From positions 98,910 to 162,909 of the forward strand of contig JALHQW010000009.1 in assembly GCA_022841745.1 (NCBI GenBank): 64,000 bases of DNA. Reading direction: 5' to 3'. A program made the position numbers and the translations under genes. The notes beneath the pieces were generated by a model. The model was not told the DNA's origin and searched no databases. It saw nothing but the letters and a program-made list of their open reading frames with translations. Source of the DNA: Saprospiraceae bacterium. Its GTDB lineage: Bacteria; Bacteroidota; Bacteroidia; Chitinophagales; Saprospiraceae. Numbering within the stretch: the stretch's first letter is position 1; the number at the start of each line of letters is the position of its first letter. This document shows, one piece after another, positions 44,019 to 53,700 of this stretch.

Positions 44019-44183
44019 TCAGCTATTTGAGACAACTATTTTCTTACAAACTACCTGCCCATTTGAGTTCACCATTCTTACAAAATAACTTCCAGAAGGC
44101 AAATGATGGAGGTCAATAGCTTGGTTAGTAGCTTTTATTGGAGTGCTAAAAGCCAGTTGGCCATAGCAATTGAACAGCTCAGG
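44019..44183 (-). pseudogene. Remnant of a T9SS type A sorting domain
   Basis: A 54-codon minus-strand frame without a start codon reads as the end of a sorting domain: ELFNCYGQL, then DLHHLPSGSYFVRMVN and a basic end CKKIVVSNS. A stop codon lies directly upstream of it (44184-44186), and no signal peptide or body was found. This is the 3' end of a lost secreted-protein gene. Confidence 0.7.
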
Positions 44184-44230
44184 TCAAATTGCCAATCGCT
44201 GCCAAGTGTAAGCAATAATGAATGTAATAC

Positions 44231-44356
44231 CCCGTAAAATTTTGAGTGTTCAAGCCAAAGTTTTAGGTTGTAGGACGTAAAATTTTAGGTCATCTTACCA
44301 AAATTTTACGTTGACCAACCTAAAATTTTGGGTCAATTCATCAAAGTTTTAGGTTG
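44231..44356. repeat. Helically phased array of six AAA(A/G)TTTT cores
   Basis: Cores start at 44236, 44257, 44279, 44300, 44322 and 44343, i.e. spacings of 21, 22, 21, 22 and 21 bp. Flanks follow CC(T)-core-AGGTTG in either orientation. Two helical turns of spacing place all cores on one face, as in intrinsically curved DNA. Confidence 0.8.
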
Positions 44357-44433
44357 GTGAAGTGGTCTTTTTACGCTGTTTTTTCAAGCTGACGGATTAT
44401 TATTTAGCTGATAATCAATTTGTTGTAAAAAAG

Positions 44434-44475
44434 AACAGGGACTTTTCGACCATTTTCGGTCGAAAAGTCCCTGTT
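44434..44475 (-). terminator. Perfect 18-bp hairpin with T-run on the minus strand
   Basis: Arms 44434-44451 and 44458-44475 are perfectly complementary around a 6-base loop. Reading leftward, the hairpin is followed by C and six T residues, a strong minus-strand terminator, although no intact minus-strand gene remains upstream. Confidence 0.7.
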
Positions 44476-44570
44476 GAGTTTAGAGGCTTAAAGCCCATTT
44501 ATGGCAAATTAGGTGGTCGGCATTCTGCCTTCACCAAGAGCAGTTGGCTGTGAGCCTCCGCCGCCCTTAT

Positions 44571-44753
44571 TCAGGGAGAACAGGTAAATAGGCAAAAAAG
44601 GTTTGCATTTCTCAGCCCGGTTTCTGCTGAAGCAGGTTGCGGTACACTTGTATCTCCTCCTTCAAATTCAACAGCATCCATTGCCCGTTCTAATTTTGGG
44701 ATTGAACCACCAACAAGGCTGTTCCAGACCAAGGCTCCAATAAGCGGAACAAA
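44571..44753 (-). pseudogene. Possible gene remnant, unrecognised
   Basis: A 60-codon minus-strand frame with no start codon at its head contains protein-like sequence (IGALVWNSLVGGSIPKLERAM, DAVEFEGGDTS). The strong terminator at 44434 lies about 100 bases beyond its stop. The opposite strand is also open here for about 115 codons, so coding strand and status are uncertain. The rest of 43890-44894 shows no gene. Confidence 0.25.
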
Positions 44754-44894
44754 TCAAGATAGCCGCTTAGAGCATATGTCCGTTGGGGACAAGGAGAAGC
44801 CTTTGCCGTTTTTCAAACCAAAATTCGACCTACGTGCAGTGGTTGCGTTAATCTTATTTTTAATAAAATATCGTTCACAAAAATCCGTATTACC

Positions 44895-47018
44895 ATGAAA
44901 CTACGAATTTCCCTTGGATTCCTTATGGTTTTTTCTTTACAATTCATTCATGCCCAATCCAGTAATCAAGACATCTCTGATTGCAGTGGGTTCAATGCCT
45001 TCCTCAACAGCAGCAATTTTGGCAGCCTCAGCTATTATGCCGAGGTTATCGAACCGCACGGCACCATCAAGTTCGACCTTTCCAAATCAGGAGAATACGA
45101 CGGCATAATGGACCTCTACCCCTTGCTTGGTGTCGGAGGCAGCGGTTATAGCTTCCAATTGGAGAAAGTGACCCAGAGCAGGTTGGATGGCAACAAAAAA
45201 TTTTACCGCTACCAACAATACTATCAAGGCGTAAAGGTGCTTGGAGGGGGCTATACCGAGGCCGCCATTGGTGATGGAGACCCTTGCAAAACAGCCCTCC
45301 AACTGTTCCCGTACCTGCATACGGGCATCAACGTGGGTACGACACCCACTATTCCCTCTACTTCCCTTGGCACTATTCTTTCCGTTGAGACGCCTGTCAG
45401 GTCAGAACTGTTTGTCTCCCTGAATGAGAATGGCGATTGTCAATACCATTTGATGTGGAAAGCTACTTACTTCAATGATGGGGCAAAAGAAGCTCATGTT
45501 GATGCACATAGTGGCACGATACTTAATTTATTCGATGCAGCAGCCAATTTACTTGCTCCTGTTGACCACTATGGTGATGTTAATGGTATGGTATGGTTGG
45601 ATGATGCCCTTACAGGTGGTGTAACTCGCTTGGAAACGAGCGACAGGGTCATTCGGACATATGTAACTTGCACAGAGAACAATAATTGGCAAGAATTTCG
45701 AATACCTACTACTACAGATACCGAATGGACAAGTAGCGTCGCCAGCAATGGAACCTATCAAACTCATTACGCTGCTAGCACAGTGGTAGCAGCATTTGCA
45801 ACAAGTTTAGGAATAATTTGGGATTCCTTAGAAATTGGATACTGTGCGACAATGGAAAGAGCTTATGTTTTTGATGATGAGGAAAGAAATACCACAAAAG
45901 CCAGAATTGTGATTGGCCAGCTATCTGCTGGAAATGAGCCTTTGGCATTATTTGATGTAGTGGCTCATGAACTTGTTCATTGTTATTTACATGATTATTT
46001 CCCTTATGATGATAACGGGAACAGTATCTTACATGAAGCCATTACAGATATGATTGCGACTTATGTTGAATCCGAAATCCAGGGATTTGTGGATTGGGAA
46101 ATTGGAGATGATGTATCCGCTGTAAAGGAATTTGTAAACAGGGATTTATCAAACGTCGTTTACCCATGTGTGGATTCCATCCCAAACTCAGTTGACGATT
46201 ATTTAAAAGGCGACCCACTGCGCCGTTGGTTTTATTTAGTCTCTGCAGGAAACGCCCAACTTGGCATCCCAGCACTTGGCATAGAAAAAGCTGCAAAAAT
46301 AGTAGCCGATGCAAGTGTAACCCTTTCAGGGAAAGACTTGGACTATAATGATTTCATGAAAGCTGTAATTGACCATGTAGGCCATGAATATGGGCCATGT
46401 TCTGTAGAAGGAAGGGGTATTCGAAAAGCTTTTGAGGCAATCTGCTTGAATCCAATTTCCTGCAATTTTGGCATCGTTGGCCCAGAAGTGGTTTGTGAAG
46501 AAGGGGACTCATTACAGCTATGCGTCACTGGCGGCCCCAGTACGGGCAGTAGCAGCTATATGTGGTACTTCCCAATGGGCTGGACGGTACAGGGGGCAGC
46601 CTCCAATGTCAATTATGTTACTGGGCAATGCTTAACTGTCACCAACTTCCCGAAATACCCGTATTACCCAAGGTATTTCAACATAACCGTCAAATTATTG
46701 GGTTCTACCCTTGAAACAAACAAGCCCGTCAGGCTGGCTGATTGCCTTGGAGATGACCCTACATGCGAAGATGTCGCATCCTCCATAAATGGTAGTGGAG
46801 ATGACAGGGAGGTAGCTATTCAAAACAATGATTCAAGTTTGCCCCCGGAAATCGTCACTGTCAAAGCTTATGACCTAACTGGCAGGATTTTGTACCAAGG
46901 CAACTTGGACGGCCTACATTATGCTTTACAGCATTATTCAGTTGGGTTAACTATTCTAAGTTGTTTTGATATATCGGGTAACTTGATTGTGAATAAGAAA
47001 CTGGTTATAAAAAATTAA
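44895..47018 (+). CDS. Secreted M4-like (thermolysin family) metalloprotease
   Basis: 707 residues: signal peptide ending IHAQ, an FTP/propeptide-like region (about 25-215), then the catalytic domain with zinc motif VVAHELVHCYLHDY and third ligand in HEAITDM. A Cys-rich beta region and a C-terminal domain resembling T9SS type A tails (VTVKAYDLTGRILYQ, ending NKKLVIKN) follow. Expected to be an extracellular neutral protease. A hairpin 11 bases after the stop may mark its 3' end. Confidence 0.85.
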   Translation: MKLRISLGFLMVFSLQFIHAQSSNQDISDCSGFNAFLNSSNFGSLSYYAEVIEPHGTIKFDLSKSGEYDGIMDLYPLLGVGGSGYSFQLEKVTQSRLDGNKKFYRYQQYYQGVKVLGGGYTEAAIGDGDPCKTALQLFPYLHTGINVGTTPTIPSTSLGTILSVETPVRSELFVSLNENGDCQYHLMWKATYFNDGAKEAHVDAHSGTILNLFDAAANLLAPVDHYGDVNGMVWLDDALTGGVTRLETSDRVIRTYVTCTENNNWQEFRIPTTTDTEWTSSVASNGTYQTHYAASTVVAAFATSLGIIWDSLEIGYCATMERAYVFDDEERNTTKARIVIGQLSAGNEPLALFDVVAHELVHCYLHDYFPYDDNGNSILHEAITDMIATYVESEIQGFVDWEIGDDVSAVKEFVNRDLSNVVYPCVDSIPNSVDDYLKGDPLRRWFYLVSAGNAQLGIPALGIEKAAKIVADASVTLSGKDLDYNDFMKAVIDHVGHEYGPCSVEGRGIRKAFEAICLNPISCNFGIVGPEVVCEEGDSLQLCVTGGPSTGSSSYMWYFPMGWTVQGAASNVNYVTGQCLTVTNFPKYPYYPRYFNITVKLLGSTLETNKPVRLADCLGDDPTCEDVASSINGSGDDREVAIQNNDSSLPPEIVTVKAYDLTGRILYQGNLDGLHYALQHYSVGLTILSCFDISGNLIVNKKLVIKN

Positions 47019-47028
47019 TCATAGAATT

Positions 47029-47058
47029 GAAGGCAGGCATGAGAACATGTCTGCCTTC
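47029..47058. other. Intergenic hairpin after the M4 protease gene
   Basis: Thirteen-base arms (47029-47041 and 47046-47058, one G-T pair) with loop AGAA. No T-run follows, so it looks like a processing or stability element more than a terminator. Confidence 0.5.
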
Positions 47059-47076
47059 TATAAACCAAATAAATTT

Positions 47077-47691
47077 ATGAGACCACGATTGGTAAAAATG
47101 CTTTTTTTGCTGATGTTTACAAATGTCATAGTTGCGCAATCTTATTTTGCCATTTCAGCAGGAAGTGATAGAGCCCAGCTAAAAGAAGGTGGATACGGCA
47201 AGTTTAGGGGTTTTGTAGTTGAAAACCATAAATATGCTGCTGAAAGTAAATTTTTCTCAGTTTCCGGCGAAAAAAATCTTACTAAGAAGTTGGCGCTGAA
47301 CCTCAATTTTTCCGTTACAAAAAAGGAAGCAGATATAAGTATGGAGGCATTGATAGCGATAATTGGAATGCGATTTTCTATATATAGAAGTATGCTATCG
47401 TTAAAATGGCAACCGAATAAATATTTGTATGTAGGCAGTGGCTTTGTTCTGCATTACATTGCCAACTTACGTAATTACAATATTAAGGAGGCGGAAGAAC
47501 CTATTTACATCAACAATTATAAAAAATTTGGAACCGTCATTTATGTGGGTGCCACCCATAAAAATTTCTTCTTAGAACCTTACTTGATTCAAGGATTCTG
47601 GACATTCAAAAAGAGTGAAAATATGGACTTAAGCCCTATCAATTCTTTTGGATTATCTTTAGGGTATCGGTTAAGGGTATCGAAGAAGTAA
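47077..47691 (+). CDS. Uncharacterised outer-membrane barrel-like protein, copy A
   Basis: 204 residues from ATG 47077 (MRPRLVKMLFLL), preferred to 47047 because it begins the signal peptide ending VAQ. The mature part begins SYFAISAG and ends SFGLSLGYRLRVSKK, with alternating strands that suggest a small outer-membrane barrel. About half its residues match the next gene. No family name is assigned. It lies 59 bases after the protease and 19 bases before copy B. Confidence 0.75.
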   Translation: MRPRLVKMLFLLMFTNVIVAQSYFAISAGSDRAQLKEGGYGKFRGFVVENHKYAAESKFFSVSGEKNLTKKLALNLNFSVTKKEADISMEALIAIIGMRFSIYRSMLSLKWQPNKYLYVGSGFVLHYIANLRNYNIKEAEEPIYINNYKKFGTVIYVGATHKNFFLEPYLIQGFWTFKKSENMDLSPINSFGLSLGYRLRVSKK

Positions 47692-47710
47692 GTGTAAACA
47701 ACAAGCAGTA

Positions 47711-48331
47711 ATGAGAAATATCCTTCTTGTTTTCGTAAAACTACTTTTGGCAACTGGGGTGCTGGCACAGTCCTATTTTGCTATTTCTATTGGACGTGAC
47801 CATGCCCAATACAGGGAATTAAAAGACGATTACAAGAATTATCAATACTTCGGGATAGAAGATCATGGCTATGCTGCTAAGAGTAGTTTTTATTCAATTT
47901 CAGGAGAGAAAAATATTTCCAAAAACCTTGCATTAAACCTTAATTTGTCATTCACAAAAAAAGACATAAATGCTAATATAGAAAATATCATTAAAGTTTG
48001 TGGAATTCGGTTTAATTCTTTTAGGAGTACCCTTTCATTGAAATGGTATCCAAATGAATATTGGTATGCAGGAGGTGGCTTGGCGATGCATTACCTTAGC
48101 AATGTCAGGGAATACAATATTTATGGCAATGAAGAACTACTATATTTAGAAACACACAAAAAATTTGGAGCGGTCATTTATGCAGGTGCCACGTTTAAAA
48201 ACTTCTTTTTTGAACCTTATTTAGTTCAGGGTTTTTGGACATTCAAAAAGGCAAATACATCTGATTTTAGGCCCATCAACTCCTTTGGCATATCGTTAGG
48301 ATATCGTGTTAGGGTATCGAAGAAGAAATAA
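47711..48331 (+). CDS. Uncharacterised outer-membrane barrel-like protein, copy B
   Basis: 206 residues; tandem paralogue of copy A, sharing AQSYFAIS, the FYSISGEKN/LALNLN stretch, SLKWYPN and the C-terminal GYRVRVSKK. The signal peptide ends LAQ. The close spacing and same strand suggest co-transcription with copy A and perhaps the M4 protease. Function unknown. A dead third copy follows. Confidence 0.75.
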   Translation: MRNILLVFVKLLLATGVLAQSYFAISIGRDHAQYRELKDDYKNYQYFGIEDHGYAAKSSFYSISGEKNISKNLALNLNLSFTKKDINANIENIIKVCGIRFNSFRSTLSLKWYPNEYWYAGGGLAMHYLSNVREYNIYGNEELLYLETHKKFGAVIYAGATFKNFFFEPYLVQGFWTFKKANTSDFRPINSFGISLGYRVRVSKKK

Positions 48332-48349
48332 GCAAAACTTCAAACAGTG

Positions 48350-48460
48350 ATGAGAAATATCCTTCTTATTTTCATGCAACTACTCTAGGCACCTGTGGTG
48401 GCGGTACAGTCTTATATTGCTTTGTCCATAGCGCGTAACCATACCCAACAGTGGGACTAA
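48350..48460 (+). pseudogene. Third, decayed copy of the tandem barrel family
   Basis: ATG 48350 begins MRNILLIFMQLL, matching copy B, but a TAG follows at codon 13. The same frame then continues with VQSYIALSIARNHTQ, again homologous to copy B, to a TAA at 48460. Only about 37 codons remain. Confidence 0.8.
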
Positions 48461-48498
48461 ATTTGTGCGGTTACTGCAAGTTAATGCCCAAATTTATT

Positions 48499-50523
48499 CT
48501 ACGGCCTATTCTTCAACCACCTATCCAACCACCCAAAAAACTCCCTTTGCCACAGCAAGCTATTCTGCGGCTGCTGCACCCAATGCCCTTCATCCGGAAA
48601 ATGCAGGAACTTACTTGGTATCCCCTTCATTTGCGCAGCGGTGAAGGCCTGCATCCCCTCGCTCTCTGGCACCCGAAAGTCGAGGCCGCCGTGGATGACG
48701 AGGAGGGGAGTGTCCCAGTTGTCCACATATTTATGGGGCGAGTCGAGCTTCCAGGTCTCCCCAGCGTTGGGGTTCCAGTAGGGGCCTTCGAGGTCGTGGT
48801 TGGCGAAGAACATCTCCTCGGTGGTGCCGTACCAGCTCTCCATGTTGAACATGCCGCAGTGGGAGATAAATGCCTTGAAGCGCTTCTGGTGGTTGCCCGC
48901 CAGCCAATAGGCCGAGTAGCCGCCGAAGCTGGCACCCACGGCACCAAGGGCATCCTTGTTCACGTAGGGTTCGGTGGCCACATCGTCAATGGCGGAGAGG
49001 AGGTCTTGCATGGCCTGGCCACCCCAGTCGCCTGTGATGTCGTCGTTCCATTTTTGGCCGAAGCCCGGCAGACCCCGGCGGTTGGGGGCCACCACGATAT
49101 AACCTTGCGAAGCCATCAATTGCAGGTTCCAGCGGTAGCTCCAAAACTGCGTGACGCCGCTTTGCGGGCCGCCTTGGCAATAGAGTAGGGTGGGGTATTT
49201 CTTTTTTGGGTCAAAATCGGGGGGATAGGCCACCCACGTGAGGATGGGCTGGCCGTCGGTAGCCTTCACCATGCGCTTTTCCACCTTGCCGAATTTCATG
49301 GTGGCGAGGAAGTCCTTGTTGGTGTAGGTGAGTTGCATGTCACGACCGCCGGAGAGTGGTACGCTGAAAAGTTCGTGTGGGTCGGCCATGCTGCAACGAG
49401 CGGTCACGATGCTGTTTTTCCCAACGATAAACGGTCCGAAATTGAATTGGCCAGCGGTGAGTTGCTTGAGGCCGTTCCCCATCATTTCGATGGAATAAAG
49501 CTGCTCCGTGCCTGCCTCGGTGCTTTGGAAAATGATGTTGCGGCCATCCGGCGACCAAGCGGGGCTGGTGGCATTGCGGTCGAGGCCAGCGGTGGCTTCC
49601 CAGTTGGTTTTCTTCCTGAAATCATAGACCATGACCCGGTGGCGGTCGCTTTCATAGCCTGGGGTGGCCAGGCTTTCCCAAAGTAGGTAAATGCCGTCGG
49701 GCGAGAAGGCGGGGTTCATGTCGTAGCCGCCATTGCCTTCGCTGATATTCGTGGTCTTTTTGGTCGCAAGGTCGTAGAGGTAAATATCGGAATTGGTGCT
49801 CTTGGCCTTCTCCGTGCCACTGAGTTTTTTACAGGTGTAGGCGATTTGCTGACCGTTCGGGCTCCAGGCAATTTGCTCCATGCCGCCATCGGGCTTCAGC
49901 GGCGTGTCGAAAGGTTCGCCCATGATATTGGTGGGCTGGCCCGTGGTTTTGCCGTTGGCAACATCCACGACGAAAATATTGGAGTAAAGACCGTCCTCCC
50001 ATTCCGTCCAGTGGCGGTACATGAGGCCGTCCATGACCCGGCCACTTGCTTTTTTCAGATCGGGATGGGCATCCTGCGTGGTCTTGTCGTATTTTACATC
50101 AGCGATGTAAAGGAGTTTGCGCCCATCCGGCGAAAACTTGAAGCCGCCCATGTCGAGGTCGGAGACTTGGGTATTGCCCGTGCCATCGGCGTTGATTTGC
50201 CAGAGTTTGCTGCCCTTCATATAGGCGATTTTCTGGCCGTTTTCGATGAAAACAGCGTCGTTTTCATTACCGTCGAAATTGGTTAATTGCCGGGGCCTGC
50301 CGCCGCCCTCGGTGCTGATCAGGTAGAGGTCACGGTTGCCTTTGTTGGCTTCCATATTGTAATAGCTGACGCCATAGGCAGCGGTTTTGCCATCTGGCGA
50401 AACATCGAACAAGGCGACCCTGCCAAGTTGCCAGAGTTTTTCAGGTGTGAGTCGGTCGTTTTGGGCAAAAACTGATTGGCCAGCAATTGCGAAGCACAGA
50501 ATGGTCAGGTGGTGAAGTTTCAT
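48499..50523 (-). CDS. S9 family peptidase (prolyl oligopeptidase / DPP-like)
   Basis: 674 residues: signal peptide ending VFAQ, a WD40/PD40-like propeller (about 25-400) and an alpha/beta-hydrolase domain with Ser in GASFGGYSA, Asp in GGLDFRVP and His in DEGHW. Expected periplasmic or secreted dipeptidyl or oligopeptidase that cuts after proline- or alanine-type residues. The start at 50523 gives a good signal peptide. A heptamer repeat lies 12-57 bases upstream. Confidence 0.93.
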   Translation of the reverse strand: MKLHHLTILCFAIAGQSVFAQNDRLTPEKLWQLGRVALFDVSPDGKTAAYGVSYYNMEANKGNRDLYLISTEGGGRPRQLTNFDGNENDAVFIENGQKIAYMKGSKLWQINADGTGNTQVSDLDMGGFKFSPDGRKLLYIADVKYDKTTQDAHPDLKKASGRVMDGLMYRHWTEWEDGLYSNIFVVDVANGKTTGQPTNIMGEPFDTPLKPDGGMEQIAWSPNGQQIAYTCKKLSGTEKAKSTNSDIYLYDLATKKTTNISEGNGGYDMNPAFSPDGIYLLWESLATPGYESDRHRVMVYDFRKKTNWEATAGLDRNATSPAWSPDGRNIIFQSTEAGTEQLYSIEMMGNGLKQLTAGQFNFGPFIVGKNSIVTARCSMADPHELFSVPLSGGRDMQLTYTNKDFLATMKFGKVEKRMVKATDGQPILTWVAYPPDFDPKKKYPTLLYCQGGPQSGVTQFWSYRWNLQLMASQGYIVVAPNRRGLPGFGQKWNDDITGDWGGQAMQDLLSAIDDVATEPYVNKDALGAVGASFGGYSAYWLAGNHQKRFKAFISHCGMFNMESWYGTTEEMFFANHDLEGPYWNPNAGETWKLDSPHKYVDNWDTPLLVIHGGLDFRVPESEGMQAFTAAQMKGIPSKFLHFPDEGHWVQQPQNSLLWQREFFGWLDRWLKNRP

Positions 50524-50534
50524 AAGTGACTTTT

Positions 50535-50580
50535 AAAGTAAAAAGGACAAAGTAAAAAGTAAAAAGGACAAGGTAAAAAG
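50535..50580. repeat. Heptamer iterons upstream of the S9 peptidase
   Basis: Units AAAGTAA and AAAGGAC alternate with a strict 7-bp period over 46 bases. The array lies in the leader region of the minus-strand peptidase gene. Confidence 0.75.
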
Positions 50581-50683
50581 TTGCGGCCAAAGTAAGCAAT
50601 TCTCCATTTTCAACCCAATTTGTCGGTAGCCCGCCAATATCGTTTTTGCAGGAATTGACAAATGCCTACCAGAGGGAAAAAAC

Positions 50684-50691
50684 TATCTTTG
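50684..50691 (+). promoter_or_regulatory. -7 element of the choice-of-anchor B gene
   Basis: TATCTTTG, a full TAnnTTTG match and the same octamer as at 17632, lies 66 bases before ATG 50758. Confidence 0.4.
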
Positions 50692-50757
50692 CCCCTTCTT
50701 TTCAAAACCCGCCTCTTGTTTTCGACTTTTTCCACCACAAAATTTATCAATCCTGAT

Positions 50758-53700
50758 ATGAAAAAACTTGTACTAGCCTGTTTTATGCTGTTCGCTGCGA
50801 GCTTGTCTTTTGCCCAGTTGAACATGACCTTGACCGACCAAATTTTTTACCCACAAGAGACGAGCAGTCTTTGGGGCTATATTGACCCGGAAGACGGCAC
50901 TGAATACGCAGCCGTTGGTACCAAAACTGGTGTTTCCATCGTGAATCTCAGCGACCCTTTCAATGTGCAGGAGATTGCTTTTAAGCCAGACCAACTCAAC
51001 TCTAACAGCACATGGCGGGAAGTGAAATCTTATGGCCATTACATTTACTCAGTGACGGAGGCGGGCGGTGGCGTTCAGGTCATCAACATGACCGACCCAA
51101 ACAACGTGACCTCAGTGAATTGGGCACCAAACATACCGGGCCTTGGCGTTTTGGGTTCCATCCACTCCATCACCGTGGACGAGTTTGGCATACTTTACCT
51201 CAACGGCTCCAACCTGAACAGTGGAGGGCCGCTCATGGTGGACGTGAGTGCAGATGATGGCAACCCTGTCTATGTCGGTAAACTGCCTCCTATCTATTGC
51301 CACGATAGCTATGCTCGGGACAATAAGCTCTACACCTCAGACATTTACGATGGTGATTTCAAGGTTTACGATGTAACCAACAAGCAAAATCCAGTGCTGC
51401 TGGCCACTCAACCAACGCCTTACGATTTCACGCACAATACTTGGCTGAGCGACGATAGCAAGACCATCTTCACCACCGATGAAAGGGCCAATGCACCTGT
51501 AGGTGTTTATGATATTTCCGACCTAAACAATATCAAGGAACTTGACCAGTTTAGGCCGATTGCCACCCTTGGTGGTGGTTCGATTCCGCACAACGTCCAT
51601 GTCTGGAACGATTGGGTGATTACGGCTTACTATACCGAAGGCACCATCATCATTGACGGTTCTCGCCCGGAAAACGTGATTGAAGTAGGCTATTTTGATT
51701 CTTTTGTTTCCAATACGGCTGGCTTCTTTGGCGTGTGGGGTGTTTACCCTTATTTCCCCAGCGGTTTGGTCATTGCATCCGATATTCAGAACGGCCTATT
51801 GGTTTATAATGTCAATTATGTACGTGCTTGCTGGCTGGAAGGCAAAGTGACCAATGCAGTAACTGGCTTGCCTATTCAAGGTGCCAATGTCCATATAGCC
51901 AGCCCCCAGGCCAATGCAGGGACATCGGGTATTGATGGGGACTATAAAACTGGCCAGGCGCTTGCCGGCACCTTCCAGGTGACTTTCTCTGCTTCCGGGT
52001 ACGAATCAAAAGTGGTACCTGCTGTCCTTGAGAACGGCATACTGACCATACTCGATGTTCAGTTACAACCATTGAGCTCCTATGTATTTGGTGGTCAGAC
52101 CATCAAGTCGTCCAATGGTGAGCCTATTGCTGGTGCAAAATTGGTGCTAACGGATGGCACGAACGAGTTCACCGCCACTTCCGACGGCAACGGCAATTTC
52201 AATTTCCCTGGTGTTTTTGGCGGCATTTACACCCTCTATGCAGGTGCATGGGGCTATGTGACCGAACAATTGAACAATATCCAAGTCAATGGTACTACTG
52301 GCTCCGTGACAGTTCCACTTTCGAAAGGCTACTACGACGATTTCATTCTTGACTTTGGTTGGACGGCCACCAGTGCTGCCACTACCGGCCTGTGGGAGCG
52401 AGGCGAGCCAGTGGGTACTGTATTACAAGGCAACCCCGCCAATCCCGACAACGACCTGCCCAACGACCTTGGAGACCATTGCTATGTGACCGGAAACGGT
52501 GGCGGAGGAGCTGGCGATTTCGATGTTGACAACGGTACGGTGACCCTTACCAGCCCCGTCATTGACCTCAGTACCTTCAACCAACCTAAATTGAAATATA
52601 CCCCTTGGTTTTTCAATGCTGGTGGCAGCGGCACCCCCAACGATAACATGACTGTGAGGGCAAGCAATGGCTCAACGACTGTCACCATAGAGACCATTAC
52701 CCAATCGGGCAGTACCTGGAAAGCTGAACGGGAAATAGACCTTGCGAGTCTCATATCGCTTACCAACAATATGCACATCATTTTCGAGGCATCCGACGTG
52801 ACGCCGGGCCACTTGGTGGAGGCTGCCGTGGACGGCTTCAAGATTGAAGATGTATCCCCCTATCCGTTCTTCCAAGCCAATGCGACGCAGGGTTGTGCGC
52901 CTTTCACTGTCCAGTTCAATGATGTTTCAGATACAACCTCGGTTAGGAACTGGAGTTTCCCCGGTGGTACTCCCAGCACCTCCACAGAGAAATCCCCTAC
53001 AGTGGTTTACAACAGCCCCGGCGATTTCGATGTCTCCCTATCTGTGACTACCAATGCAGGCAACAATTATCTCATTGAGCGTTCCAACTATATAAACGTG
53101 GGCGTGCCTCCTGTTGCCAGCTTCAATTATGGTGTAGTTGGAAATGTGGCTAATTTCACAAGCACTTCCGCAGGTACGCTGCTTTGGGATTTTGGGGATA
53201 ATAGCACAAGCAACGAGGCAAACCCATCCCATGCTTATACCTCGGTAGGTACCTATACGGTGACCCTCACCGTGAGCAATAATTGTGGCACCGTTAGCAG
53301 CACTCAGTCCTTGGTTGTTACAGTTGTACCGCCAACGGCCATCTTTACACCAAGCGGTACGAGCGGATGTGCGCCCTATACGGTGACGTTCACCAATGCA
53401 TCCTTGGGCAATCCGACCAATTTTAACTGGAACTTCCCAGGTGGTACGCCCAGTTCTTCCACAGAACCCAACCCAACTGTTGTTTACAACAATGGCGGTG
53501 TTTTCAATGTGCAGCTTTCCGTTAGCAATGCTGCGGGCAGCAATACAGCAGCTGGCAGCCAAATCAATGTTGGAAGTGTGCCAAACGCCTTGTTCACTTG
53601 GAGTAACACCGGCTTGGACGTTACCTTCTCCAATGCTTCCAGTGGTGGAACCTTGTATGAATGGAATTTTGGCGACGGAACCATGAGCAATTTAGCTGCT

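Noticed and set aside
44362-44553. 63-residue plus-strand frame through the 18-bp hairpin
   Set aside because: It is created by the inverted repeat and has no protein-like features.
48451-49188. 245-residue plus-strand frame opposite the S9 peptidase
   Set aside because: Shadow of the peptidase gene, with repetitive valine/glycine-rich composition typical of reverse frames.
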